Assembly (NCBI GenBank): GCA_018135685.1 | Contig: JAENPR010000110.1 | Span: 930,001-994,000, forward strand | DNA from: Themeda triandra | Taxonomy: Eukaryota > Streptophyta > Magnoliopsida > Poales > Poaceae | Length of the DNA: 64,000 nt | Direction of reading: 5' to 3' | Shown: positions 44,683 through 57,401 of the stretch, piece by piece | Position numbering within the stretch: the first letter of the stretch is position 1 | Layout of the letters: each line of letters starts with the position of its first letter | The notes under the pieces: generated by a model | What the model saw: only the letters and a program-made list of their open reading frames with translations | Told to the model about the DNA's origin: nothing | The model's database searches: none | Program-made: the position numbers and the translations under genes

Positions 44683-45112
44683 TGATAGGATTTCTCCTTC
44701 TCCCCTTGATCTCCCGTAGACTGTACGGGTGAGAGATTGGTGGACGAACACGAGATCGGCGCTGGGGTGCCGTGGTGTACCGCGGCGCTACAGTACCGTG
44801 GCGCTACAGTACCGCGGGTACTGTTCACGAGGCTAGGGCAGGTGGCGGCTAGGGTTTGGGGGACTTCCCGATCTCTCGGCTCCCTAAGGGAAGCTGGAAA
44901 CAATATATGTTTCGCTTAATCTGAATCAATAGTTCTTACAAATATATATAGCATCCTCTCATCTCAAATATCTAAATAACTCCCTGAAATAATAATAATA
45001 CTAATAATAATATAGATGAAGATAATTGGGCCTCAAGCCCAAGTCGCCTGGAGGCTGTGGCGCCTAGCCACTTGGCGCCGTCCTCCTCGTATACGTGATG
45101 CCGGTCATAACA
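44683..45112 (-). repeat. 5' LTR of the chromovirus
   Basis: It matches 39444-39874 with a few substitutions and one-base indels. Confidence 0.9.
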
Positions 45113-46240
45113 ACGGTTGCTTTATTAAATTACCAAACTGTTGCAAAAAAAGGTTATATTTGTAGTGCAGCTGTGCTAGTACCTAGTCCCAATGCTGGTG
45201 TACTGTTGAGGGGAGGTCCAAATGGGTGTATTCGTTCTGAACATCCTTACTCCATTATCTTCAGAATTCACCCATCCTTAGAAAAGTTCCCAACTATGAA
45301 TGGTTTCATGTCAAATGACAAATACTTGGAACAAAAGGGATATGATTCTCTACTCTAGAAAATACCCTTTGCATCTAAATCTACAAAAGAATAACACTTG
45401 AAGTAACAGAGTAATAGACCATTTGCACAAATCACACTTTAAGGCATCTTTCAGGAGTGGGTACAGACATAAGGGCAAAACTAACTTGATCTAAACAATG
45501 GCTTCTAATTTTTATTGTTTCTTGAGGACACCCAGGTGATGGGTCATAAACAATGGGGCAGATGCAGTGGAACTTGTGAGCAGGCCTCAATTGAATAATT
45601 AGCAGAGAGCAGCCTGTTGGAGGAAAACAAAGACGACCTAGTTGATCCGCTATCTAGAAAGTGGACGCTGATACAAGGTGCTTCCATGTGCTGCTGCGCT
45701 GTTTTCGTGCAAATTGCTCCATCATCTTAATCGATCTGCGTGAGAATCTCTCTAATTATATTATTGTAAACAGTTTTCTGTAGTTAATATTAATGTTCAT
45801 ATGATGAGAGCGCGGTGGGAAGTTTGCTGGAAGCTATGCTATGGTATAATCTCTTCAGGGGGACCTGTGATAGAATTTGAACAGTGCTGTCGTCTTCTGA
45901 CAGCTAGCTTTCTTCCATTCTGTAAAAGTTAGAATATATAAATATGTAATCTAGGAAGATATTATTATTCCTCTTGGACCCAACTAAATTGGTTCATATT
46001 CCCCAGTAAAATATAGTCAGAGATCAGTTCTCGCATATCGATTTTAATCCTACTGTGTGTCCCATGTAAATTTTGTTAATTGAGACATCAAAATCAATCT
46101 GAAATTTACTAATCGCATATGATAGAGTATTAATACTTATGATATGTAGTTATTAGTGACCATTGGATTAAACATAAGATAATTTTTATAACAAATTTGT
46201 TTGAAGATCCAACCGTCAATACTATATATCTTTTATGAAT
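45113..46240. other. intergenic between two retrotransposons
   Basis: It starts with the target duplication ACGGT (45113-45117) and ends at GTAGT. A plus-strand frame at 45113-45358 gives a non-repetitive peptide (NAGVLLRGGPNGCIRSEHPY) of unknown origin that may be a remnant. Otherwise it is AT-rich without signals. Confidence 0.45.
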
Positions 46241-46245
46241 GTAGT
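46241..46245. repeat. target site duplication GTAGT (left)
   Basis: It precedes the LTR start TGAAGGACC and is repeated at 57397-57401. Confidence 0.9.
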
Positions 46246-48183
46246 TGAAGGACCGGTAACGGCGACGAGAGGGGGGTGAATGGGAGCCGTAAAAATTTCT
46301 TTCGAAACTTTCACGTCCTAGGCCCAAACAAGCAACCCCAAAATGCGACGCTCAAATTCGTAATGATCACGACCCTAATGAGAGGGTGGATGTTCCCTAG
46401 GACACACGGCGGATCACTACTCAGATAGCGGAAGAAACGGAAAGACAATCGGAGCACAAGCGATCGCAAACCGGAGAAACTGGCACTGTCAGTTCAACGG
46501 CGGACTGTCCGAGCTCTCTGACCGGACAGTCCGGGTCGGACTGTCCGCAGGTATGGGTCGGACTGTCCGCGCAGCAAACTTCCGAAATCAAACAGCTCGG
46601 GATAGAATGTGGACGAACACCAGGTTTTGCACGTCGGACTGTCCGCGCTCGGAGGCCGGACTGTCCGCCTATAATTCCGTACTGGCGTCGAACAGACACT
46701 GAGAAAAACCGGCGAAGACCCGGACTGTCCGCGTCACACGGCCGGACTGTCCGCGGTTCAAACTCGAAGAACAGAACTGCTTGGAACAGATTCTGGACAC
46801 AGTCAAAAAAGACCGCCGGACTGTCCGCGTCACGAGGCCGGACCGTCCGCGGTACAACCTGGGAAAACGGACCGAAAGAAACCAGTTCTGGACTCAGCTT
46901 GACCAAGACCTGCGGACTGTCCGGAGCACAAGGTCCGGACTGTCCGCGTGTACAACGCCGGACTGTCCGCGATCCCAGAAACTGAATCGCCCAAAAATCG
47001 CCTCCTCCAAGATCCGTCCCTAACTCATTCAAATCGAAACCTCTTGCAACCAAATTTGGGGATGTTGTTGCTTATGCAGAGGAGAGCCTATCTTCAAAAG
47101 ATCATCGGCCAATTTGAAGTGAGGAGGGAGAAATCAAGAAGGGGGTGGAAAAACTCGTTCTTGAGCGACCGGAGAGGAAATCGCGTGGATCTTTGATCTC
47201 AAGAGGAACTAGCACGATTCCTTCGGTGGAAACATCACTCTTGTGTCATAGATCGATCCAACGCAAGAAGAATGACTCGAATCGGTCAAGAAACGAAGAA
47301 ATCATGCGAAGAAAAAAGTGCCCAAAAGTCAACTCGGGAAGAACACAAAATCCATCACGAGACACGAGCACGAGATGATTTAATCATAGAGGAAACAGGC
47401 GAGACTCGGCGCTCAGCTTGCCATACACTTATTTGGTTTGAGTACAAATCACAGATTTGCGAGACCTCTCTCTCACGGCATCTAGAGGAAGGGAAAAACC
47501 TAAGGGAAAATGGAAATAGCTGAGGTGAGGTGGAAGGGAGACCCTCATCCTTTATTTATAGGGGCAAGTCTATTTTACATTTCTTCTTTGCCCTTGGATA
47601 CATGAAGAGCCACACCACTTAGCCGGGGCATAAGGGTCCAACTCGGGCTTCACTTGATCCAACGGCCACCGCGCCTCCTCACCGGTAGCCTTGCTTCCAA
47701 GCAATCTCCCCGATGCCGCCACGTGTGTCGTCCGTCCGCACCGGGACCTCCGCCCCCGGTTTTGAGGCGCAAACCGGGAAACCCGTCGCCGATGGTTTTG
47801 AGGCGAAACCACCAAACCCTCCGCGAGTAGCGTAGCCCATACGCATCCCCGCCGTGTACACTTGCGCTCGTCGATGTCCCAGCTGTCGGCCACCACGGCT
47901 GGCCACCCGGTCCTCGGGTCCCTCGATCCAAGCCTCACGTCCGCCCTTCACCGCACCCGGTCCGTCGGCCACGGCACGCCCTACTTGATCTTCACCGACC
48001 GTCGACCACTGTCTCCGAGCTCGACACACCGCAAACAACATGAGCCAAGAGACACCATTGTTTGACACGTATCCGCGTGCCATCGGTTAGTAATAACACA
48101 CACACGCCTTGAGTTGGCATGTTGACAATCACTCATCACACAAAGGTCCACACAATGGTTATGGTAAAAACCATGTGTCCTCA
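46246..48183 (-). repeat. 3' LTR of element B, 1938 bp
   Basis: Plus-strand ends are TGAAGGACC and GTGTCCTCA. A minus-strand TATAAATAAA lies at 47551-47560. The motif array lies downstream of it in the direction of transcription. Confidence 0.9.
46500..46980 (-). repeat. array of about 13 CGGACTGTCCG motifs in 3' LTR
   Basis: Near-palindromic CGGAC(T/A/C)GTCCG units, most followed by CG, recur every 20-60 bases. They match the type of CG-rich inverted motif known in Sirevirus LTRs. The 5' LTR copy (55720-56205) is eroded, with several units reduced to forms such as GGGTATCCG. Confidence 0.8.
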
Positions 48184-49640
48184 ATCTCCCCCTTGATGAG
48201 TGATTGTCAACATGCCAACACAAACCGAGACAACCCATCCAAATGACCAAGAGCCAAAGACAAGCGAGAAAATAGGTCATTTGCAAAGCAAAGTCACAAC
48301 TTGGTCCCCAAAGACATGGGCAACGGCTCGACGCGACCAAGAAAACCAAAGCTAGCCCTCAAGAAGAGGCAAAAGGCTCAACACCACTAGCCGGGCAAAG
48401 AAAACCCGAAGAACTGACTAGACCCTCAAGAAGAGGCAACGGCTCAACACATCTAGCAAAAACAGCTCAAACCGGAGTGCAACTCCCTTGACAAATGCAT
48501 CCTCACCAATGAACTCTCTGGATTTGTGAATGTTTCTCCCCTTGTTGGCACATGCACTTATCAAGATTGAGACAAAAGAGGCGCAACTCCCCTCAAATCA
48601 TGCCATGAAAGAAATGCAAAATGACAGAGCTTCACAAGTATAGCAATTTGAGTACATGGATGATCTAGCAAGTATGGCAAGTGTATAGCAAATGGCACAA
48701 GACAAAACCAATGCTCAAAGCCGATCAAGTGGTACGGAGTATGAAACATAAGCATTTGATCGGGTGTTGGGCATTTTATAAAAGGTGTTCACCAAAAAGA
48801 ATAGCACGGCACATATAAGCAGGAGATCAAACAAGTGCTAACACATGTATACAAGAGTGAACTACCCCATATAACGGTCACACATCATATCTCAAAGATA
48901 CACTTAACAACACTTGTAACTACAACATTGATCAGAGTTAAAACAGTAGTTAACAAGGTTTCATTGAGACATGTGAGAACGAGAGGATCAAAAACTGTCC
49001 GCCAAAAAGATTGTTTTTATCATATTTTTCAACCATGCCGAGTTCATCCCTTAGTGCAAGTGGGAAGCTATCTCGTCACGAGTGGTTGTGGACTAGCACT
49101 ACAATGCCCAAGTTCATCTCACTCGAATGAATGAGAAGCAATCTCGTGACATTGCCGTGGGACAGAAAAGATCCAACTCAAAACTTTCCATCATTTCTTA
49201 GCTTAGACATCAAGTTTTAGCACAAGATTATCAAGAGATCCGAGCTAAGTGAATGACTCAAGAAACATGAGACATAGCAACTCAAGCATACACATGAAAG
49301 CAACAAGGTTCTCACAAAACCTACACATGCTAGTTGCCATCTCAAAGGTGAACAATTTTCGAGTTGCATCAAGATTTAAGCAGATTCACATTTATAAAAC
49401 AGGCTTAGCTCATAACATGTAACAAGTGATCAGAAGAAGCCTAAGCCGCAAGCTCCAAGTGACATACACAAGACATACTAGCAAGAGCATGAATGTAATC
49501 AAAACTGCTATAGTAATGAAGCTCAACAAAGATAATATGATACAAGATGATATGCAATATGATACACATGTAAAGCCAAAGAAACAAAAGCAAAGAAGAA
49601 AGCCAAAGATCATACTATACATCAAGAAACAGCTACCCTA
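48184..49640 (-). other. pol-3' LTR spacer of element B with polypurine tract
   Basis: On the minus strand CATCAAGGGGGAGAT abuts the LTR (48184-48198), and weaker purine tracts are near 48536 and 48592. There is no env-like ORF. Confidence 0.6.
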
Positions 49641-52600
49641 CTCTAAAAAGGGTAGCAAATGCCCAACTCCGCTCTTAAGTGGGCAAACTGGGTTTGATCG
49701 AGGGGCTTTGTGAAGATGTCGCCGAGTTGTTCATGGGTTCTTACAGTGAAGGTCTATGTCTCCTTTCTCTTGGTGGTCTCTCAAGAAGTGATACCGGATC
49801 TCAATATGCTTGGTTTTGAGTGGAGTACGGGGTTCTTAGCAACGCTAATGGCACTAGTCTTTGTCACCGAAAAGAGGCACTTTCCTAAAGTTCAACCCAT
49901 AGTCTCTCAAGGTAGCAACCACCCAAAGCAACCGAGAACAACACGCAGAAGCCAGCCGACATACTCGGCCTCACAAGTGGATTGGGAAATAGAAGACCGT
50001 TTGCGAGAAGACCAAGAGATCAACGATGAACCCAAAAACTCACAAGTTCCCGAAGTGGACTTTCTCTTAATTCGATCACCCGCATAATCGCATCAGAATA
50101 ACCCGAAAGAGAAAGAGATGAAGAGGTCGAGTACTATAGACCAAGCTCGGGAGTGAAGCGAAGGTACCGTAAGATGCGTTTGACGACTGCCCGATGCGAA
50201 GTGCGCGGTGAAGACCGGAAGCGTGCGCAAAGCGGACGGCGAACCGGATGTCGGGCCTTGTCGCCGTCAGTACAAAGAATGACCCGATCATGCCGCGGTA
50301 CTCCTTCCGGTCCACGACTTCTCCTTCTAGATCGGCATCCAAGGCGGTCGTGGTCGACATGGGAGTTTGAAGTGGCTTGGCATCACCAATGTCGAAGCGC
50401 TTCGAAGATCCTTCGTGTACTTGCCTTGATGTACAAATGTCCCTTCTCGAGTTTGCTTGATTTGCAAACCGAGAAAGAACGTCACCACCCATCATGCTCA
50501 TCTCGAACTCCCGCTCATCATATCTCGAAAACTTTGCAACAAGAGCATGTGACGAACCACCAAAAATGATGTCATCGACATAAATCTGCACCAAGAGAGT
50601 GTCACCGCCATGCTTGAGGAGAAACAAGGTTTTGTCAACCGACCCCATGGTAAAACCCTTGCCCAGCGAAAGGACTTCGATCGCTCATACCACGCTCTCG
50701 GGGCTTGTTTGAGACCATATAGGGCTTTGTAGAGTTTAAAAACATGGTCGGGATGCTTGGGATTTTCAAAGCACGGGGGGGTTGCCTCACATACACCTCC
50801 TCATCTATGTACCCATTCGAAAAGCACTCTTTACATCCATTTGATACAGACTTGAAACTTTTCGAAGTTGCATAGGCTAGGAAGATCCTAATGGCTTCTA
50901 AACGGGCAACGGGTGCAAAGGTTTCCTCATAATCTATCCCCTCTTTCCGACGGTACTCGAGCAACCAACCTAGCCTTGTTTCTCACCACAACCCCATCCT
51001 CACTGTTTGTTCTTGAACACCCACTTGGTTCCTATGGGATGACACGAGGTGGAGGTGGTACTAAAACCCACACTTGGTTTCTCTCAAAGTTCTCAAGCTC
51101 CTCATGCATGGCATTTACCCAATCTGGATCAGTTAATGCCTCAACCACTTCTTTGGGTTCGAAATTTGCAACAAAAGCGGAATGTGCAAAGTGCGAAATC
51201 TCATAAGATGTTGCGAGTGACCCGCTCATTTATGTTACCGATCATGGTTGAAGGAGGATGGCGATCTTGAATGTGTCATGGTGCTTCCCTTGATGAAGAC
51301 ACCCCCCTCAACGGCGGCTGGAGCTCCCTCGGGTGCGGCGGGAACAAGCGAGGAGCCCGGTCGTACGGCCCCCATGTGGTAGAGGATGTAGCAGTGGGGC
51401 CGTCAACCGAAGTAGTCGTCGCAGGGTCAACTGGGGCAGCCGGTGGAGTCGGCTCGGGATCACCCCAATCGGCATCGTCCTGCTGCTCCTCCACAAAAAT
51501 ACTCTTGTTCATCTCCTCATCACTGCACTTTCAAAGACGGGAGAAGAACAAGGTGCGGTCTCGTCGAAGGTGACTTCACAAGTCTCCATGACACGGTTAG
51601 TTTCAAGGTTAAGTACTCGATATGCATGCGAATGAGAAGCATAACCAAGAAAAATCCCATCGAAGATCTCGATTCAAATTTGTCTAAGTTTCCCTTCTTC
51701 AAGATAAAGCACTTACGGCCAAACACGCGAAAATGGCTCACTTTGGGCAAACGACCAAACCGCAACTCATAAGAAGTGTTCTTTGTAAAAGCTCGAAGGA
51801 AGATGCGATTTAAAACATGACAAGCCGTGTTGATTGCTTCGGCCCAATAGCGCCTAGGAGTCCTATGCTCATCAAGCATCGTCCGGCCATCTCAACAAGG
51901 GTCCGATTCTTGCGTTCAACAATCCCATTTTTTGTGGGACATATGGTGAGGAAAACTGATGTTCAAGACCTATGGATGAGCAAAAGGTCTCAAAATGAGT
52001 GTTCTTAAATTCGAGTGCCATTGTCTTTGCGAATAGCTCGCATGGCATGCTTTGGCAACTCATTTTGCAACCTCAAGATCAAGTCATGAACATGAGTAAA
52101 AACCTCATCTTTACTTTCCATGAAAAAGACCCACGAATAGCGAGAAAAGTCATCAACAACAACCAACACGTACCACTTTCCACCATCGGCCGAACCCGAG
52201 CTGGACCTACGGTGTCCATATGTAAAAGCTCGCCGGGTCCCTTGGTCATCACTTGGTTCACAGGAGAATGAGAAGCTGCAATCATCTTCCCGTGACGGCA
52301 CGGGTGACAAACAAGATCCTTCTCAAACTTGAGCTTGGGCAAACCTCGAATTAGATCAAGTGAGCTCAATCTTGCAAGCAAGTCGAAACTCAAGTGACCA
52401 AGTCGCGGTGCCACTTCCGAGCTCGAGGAGGAGCTAGCAACCAAACAACGGGAAAGGCCAAATGACCGAGAAAAATCAGCACGAAACACTTTCCCAAAAG
52501 GCACAATTTTGCAAACGAGGTTCTCCGAGCATCAAGAACACGACAAAGTCTTGGCTTAAACCGAACCTCAAAACCGTCATCAAGAAGCCGAGAAACGAAA

Positions 52601-52806
52601 GCGAGATTGAAGTGCAAATTTGAAACTAAGGCCACATCCTTAAGCACAAAGTTCTCATTCGACGGATGGACCCACGTGAAAGCACTTTACCCTTCTTTGT
52701 TATCCCCAAATGTAATGTATTCACTACACTTCATTTGGGTGAGGCCGGAGAACCATTTTGAGTTCCCCGGTCATGTGTCGAGAGCAACCGGAATCAACTA
52801 GCCACG
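49640..52806 (-). pseudogene. pol: Sirevirus pol of element B, broken
   Basis: Right to left: protease WLVDSGCSRHMTG at 52770-52806; integrase pieces with SFDLLARLSSLDLIRGLPKL, CHPCRHGK, LLHMDTVGP and VVVDDFSRYSW; reverse transcriptase with GIDYEETFAPVARLEAIR and YVDDIIFGGSS at about 50555-50582; RNase H near 49950-50090 (KRKSTSG, EAEYV); and the usual C-terminal end DIFTKPLDQTQF at about 49700. The pieces lie in different frames with several stops, so it is inactive. Confidence 0.85.
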
Positions 52807-52829
52807 TGTTCTCCGGCCCTTCATCCCGC

Positions 52830-55427
52830 ATCAATAGCGAGACATGGGATGAGCAAATGATCCAACACCGGGGTTAGTAAGCGAGGAGAAAACCGGTGTT
52901 GGCTCATTCGCCCACGAGAAGTGTTAACAAAAGCATCATGCATGCCATGTCCCATTTGAGTAGAGCGATCACCACGACGAGAAAAACATGGTCCGCTCAT
53001 CGTAAGGCGAAAGCCACGGTCACGAGATCCAAGGTCATAAGAAAAACTTCGAACCCCGCGGGCACGACCACCTCGTGGTCTTACACCTTGAGGCCTAAGT
53101 CCTTGAGGTGTTGCACCTCTTGGCCTAGCACCGTGCCTCGGGAAACGTGGAGCAAACACACCATGAGTAGAGTTATGGAAAAGCTCATACTCATGCCGCT
53201 CATCTCTCTTCCTCCGAAAGCGAACTCAAACAAGTGACCATCATGGTGACAATAATCACGGTGATACACCTCTCTCTTGGGTGGTGGTTTACTCACTCTC
53301 TCATGGGTATAGGTCACTCTTTGGGTTTGCTTGTTCTTTGGAGGGTTTAATAGAGATGTTGGGAAGTGTGTCAAGTGGGTTCCTTAGGTGGTTTGGCTTG
53401 GGAGTCCACACTTGTTTTGGAGGTGAAGCTTTGGGAGGTTCCTCAAACACACCATCTTTCACACCGGGCTTGTTAGGCCGAGGTGGAGTGATTTTGATCA
53501 ACTTGGGAGTAGTGGAAGGCTTGGTGGATTTCTCGGATGCACTCATACCACTTTGTGTTCACCAACCTTACCAAAAACATTTTCACCCTTCCCACCTGTA
53601 GCAAAGCCTAATCCCGTTGTGTCGGTTCCCCTCTTGAACCGACTCATCATCATGCCAAGCCGTGGTTCACCGCAAGACAACAAACCGAGCATGGACCGAA
53701 GATTTGTGATTTCTTCTTCGGCCCTTTTCTTGTCATGCCTACAAGAGTCTAGTTCTAGTTCCAAAGCTTCACAACAAGCACATCTAGAAACTTGACTAGT
53801 TTTCTCTAGCATGGCAATCCTAGTCATTTTCTCACCTAGCTCGATTTCAGCTCATCACAAGATTTGCAAGGATGCACGAGACAGACTTAGCCTTAACCTC
53901 ATCAAGCTCATCTACCAAAGCCACATACTTGGACCGCACATCAGCTAGGTTTGCCATATGAATGGCACAAGCATCACATTCGGACTCATCGAGATGTGCA
54001 CTGTCTCCCTAATGGACTCTAGCTCTTTGACGCAAGCAACCACTTAGCCTTGAAATCTTTCCTCTCACGAGCAGCAAGCTTAAGCAGAGCATCTTGTCTA
54101 AGCAAAGTGGTAGTCAAGCTATCAACCTCAGCAGCAAGAGATTCAGGAGTTTGTTCTACCTCAGGCTCGGTGTCGTCGTTCTTCTCAATGCTTGGAGTAG
54201 ACTCATCGAGCGCCATGGTGCAGTAGCCTCCCGGCTTGGAGTCAGCGAAGAAGCACAGCCCGTTGAACTTGTTCTCGACCTTCTGCTCGGTCTCATCATC
54301 ACTTGGAGGAGAGCCGCTGTCGGAGTCGTCGTCGAGATCGCTGAGGAATGCAAGGAAAGCTCGCTGCCTTGCCTCTTGCTTCTCAAAGTACTTCTTCTTG
54401 ACAGCTTCCTTGTTGAATCCTCCCTTGTACTTGTACTTGTACTTGGGTGCGGAGAGGACTCGTGCTTGTCCTTGCGCTTCTTGTAGTCGTTCTTGTTGTT
54501 GTAGTGGTTCTTGTCGGCCTTGGGACGGTTGGCGACGTAGTGGTCGAGATCTCCACACCCGAAGCATCCTTGCTTGGTGATGCCACGCCGGCGATTCAAA
54601 CGGTTGTTGTGAAACCGTGAGAACCGGCTAATCACCAAGGCGAGCTCGTCGTCCCCAAGAGCCTCCATCTCGCTCCCGCCGTAGCCGAGACCGAGAAGAC
54701 AGGGGCAAAAGACACTGTGAAGGGTTAGTCAAAGAACTTGAACCTCCCGCACACGAGACCAAAGCCATGGTGGGGGCGAGACGGATTTCCCGATCCTCGC
54801 CGCGTCTCCGGTGGTCAATCTCGGTGGACTTGAGCTTACCGACAGCTCATTCACGGTGAGAGTCTCATAGCCGGGCGATTCTATGATCGCCGAGACCTTT
54901 ACTTCCCAAACCCTCCGATCTAGAGCATATAGAAGCTTAAGCGCTCTCGATGATCGTCATAGGGCATCCGAGGGTTGTTTGCCCTCATCTTGTTCACGAT
55001 GGTTTGAAAGCGAGTGAACAAAGAATCAATAGATTCACCATCGGTTTGAACAAAGTTCTCGTACTCTCTCTTGTGTGTCTCATAGAGTGCGGTCTTGACA
55101 TGGACAAGTACCCTCATGATATTTCGTAGTCTAGACCAGATCTCTCGAGCGTAGCACAATCGAAACACGCTCAAATTCTTCCATAGAAAGAGCGAGAAAA
55201 CAAGACAGTTCCGCCGTGTTGTTCGCCTTGTGTTGGTCGATCTGTGCTTGGTCAACACGGGCAGCAAGTACCACGTAGTTCGCATTCTCACAGATCTCCC
55301 AAACACGCGAATCAATCCCTTGGAGATGCGCCGACATGCGGATCTTCCAATAGGGATAGTTCTTGCCATCGAAGTGCGGTGGCTTTCCAAGCCCACGGTT
55401 CTCCATGATGTCGCCTTCGGGGATCAC
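52830..55427 (-). pseudogene. gag: Sirevirus gag of element B, broken
   Basis: It starts MIPEGDIMENRGLGKPPHF, followed by a UBN2-type region (YPYWKIRMSAHLQGID). The frame breaks near 55130, 54700, 54400 and 54020. The zinc knuckle CFGCGDLDHYVANR has lost its last cysteine (Arg in its place). Acidic and coiled-coil-like stretches follow, as in element A, up to the protease. Confidence 0.8.
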
Positions 55428-55454
55428 GGACCGATTAAGGTGAAGTGATCCTTA

Positions 55455-55471
55455 ACCGGCTCGATACCAAT
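55455..55471 (-). other. primer-binding site of element B
   Basis: After the LTR end ...GGTCCTTCA the minus strand reads ATTGGTATCGAGCCGG, a Met-tRNA-type site. Confidence 0.8.
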
Positions 55472-57396
55472 TGAAGGACCGTAACGGCGACCGGAGGGGG
55501 GGTGAATGGGAGCCGTAAAATTTCTTTCGAAACTTTCACGTCCTAGGCCCAAACAAGCAACCCCAAAATGCGACGCTCAAATTCGTAATGATCACGACCC
55601 TAATGAGAGGGTGGATGTTCCCTAGGAACACAGCGGATCACTACGGAAGAAACGGAAAGACAATCGGAGCACAAGCGATCGCAAACCGGAGAAACTGGCA
55701 CTGTCAGTTCAACGGCGGACCGTCCGAGCTCTCGGCCGGACAATCCGGGTCGGACTGTCCGCGTGTATGGGTCGGACTGTCCGCAGCAAACTTCGAAATC
55801 AAACAGCTCGGGATAGAATCGGGACGAACACGGGTTTTGCACGTCGGGTCCGCGCTCGGAGGCCGGACTGTCCGCCTATAATTCCGTATCGGCGTCCAGT
55901 ACACCGAGAAAAACCGGCGAAGACCCGGACGGTCCGCGTCACACGGCCGGGTATCCGCGGTTCAAACTCGAAGAAAAGAGAACTGCTTGGAATGCAGGTC
56001 CGGACACTGATCAAAAAGACCGCCGGGTATCCGCGTCACGAGGCCGGACCGTCCAGCGGTACAACCCGGGAAAACGGACCGAAAGAGACCAGTTCTGGAC
56101 TCGGCTTGACCAAGACTCGCGGACTGTCCGGAGCACAAGGTCCGGATCTGTCCGAGGTCCGACATGTCCGCGTGTACAACGCGGACCATCCGCGATCCGT
56201 AAACCGATCGCCCAAAAATCGCCTCCTCCAAGATCCGTCCCTAACTCATTCAAATCGAAACCTCTTGCAACCAAATTTGGGGATGTTGTTGCTTATGCGA
56301 GAGGAGAGCCTATCTTCAAAAGATCATCGGCCAATTTGAGGTGAGGAGGGAGAAATCAAGAAGGGGTGGAAAAACTCGTTCTTGAGCGACCGGAGAGGAA
56401 ATCGCGTGGATCTTTGATCTCAAGAGGAACTAGCACGATTCCTTCGGTGGAAACATCACTCTTGTGTCATAGATCGATCCAACGCAAGAAGAATGACTCG
56501 AATCGGTCAAGAAACGAAGAAATCATGCGAAGAACAAAGTGCCCAAAAGTCAACTCGGGAAGAACACAAAATCCATCACGAGACACGAGGCACGATGATT
56601 TAATCACAAGAGGAAACAGGCGAGACTCGGCGCTCGGCTTGCCATACACGCTGGTTCGAGTACAAATCACAGATTTGCAGACCTCTCTCTCACAAAGATC
56701 TAGAGGAAGGGAAAAACCTAAGGGAAAATGGAAATAGGCGAGGTGAGGTGGAAGGGAGACCCTCATCCTTTATTTATAGGGGCAAGTCTATTTTACATTC
56801 CTTCTTTGCCCTTGGATACATGAAGAGCCACACCACTTAGCCGGGGCATAAGGGTCCAACTCGAGCTTCACTTGATCCGACGGCCACCGCGCCTCCTCAC
56901 CGGTAGCCTTGCTTCCAAGCAATCTTCCCGATGCCGCCACGTGTCGTCCGTCCGCACCGGGGACCTCCGCCCGGTTTTGAGGCGCAAACCGGGAAACCCG
57001 CCGCCGATGGTTTTGAGGCGAAACCACCAAACCCTCCGCGAGTAGCGTAGCCCATACGCATCCCCCGCCGTGTACACTTGCGCTCGTCGATGTCCCGGTA
57101 TCGGCCACCACGGCTGGCCACCCGGTCCTCGGGTCCCTCGATCCAAGCCTCACGTCCGCCCTTCACCGCACCCGGTCCGTCAGCACGGCACGCCCTACTT
57201 GATCTTCACCGACCATCGACCACTGTCTCCGAGCTCGACACCTGCAAACAACATGAGCCAAGAGACACCATTGTTTGACACGTATCCGCGTGCCATCGGT
57301 TAGTAATAACACACACACGCCTTGAGTTGGCATGTTGACAATCACTCGTCACACAAAGGTCCACACAATGGTTATGGTAAAAACCATGTGTCCTCA
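55472..57396 (-). repeat. 5' LTR of element B, 1925 bp
   Basis: It matches 46246-48183 with many substitutions and short indels. The TATA box counterpart is at 56769-56778. Confidence 0.9.
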
Positions 57397-57401
57397 GTAG
57401 T
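57397..57401. repeat. target site duplication GTAGT (right)
   Basis: It follows the LTR end GTGTCCTCA and matches 46241-46245. Confidence 0.9.

Larger units (their letters stand above)
39444..45112 (-). mobile_element. Ty3/gypsy chromovirus, probably Reina-like, complete but frameshifted
   Basis: The 5.7 kb element has 431 and 430 bp LTRs that differ at only about six places by eye, a 5 bp target duplication, a primer-binding site, a polypurine tract and the gypsy gene order, in which integrase follows RNase H. A chromodomain ends the polyprotein. The small size, short LTRs and C-terminal chromodomain suggest the Reina clade; that assignment is inference. The coding part is very GC-rich and carries several single-base frame changes. 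Confidence 0.85.
46246..57396 (-). mobile_element. Sirevirus-like Ty1/copia retrotransposon B, complete but decayed
   Basis: The 11.15 kb element has LTRs of 1938 and 1925 bp, a 5 bp target duplication, a primer-binding site and a polypurine tract, with copia gag and pol in the minus orientation. The LTRs differ at many positions, clearly more than in element A, and the coding part is riddled with small indels and stops. The LTRs hold an array of CGGACTGTCCG motifs. Confidence 0.85.
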
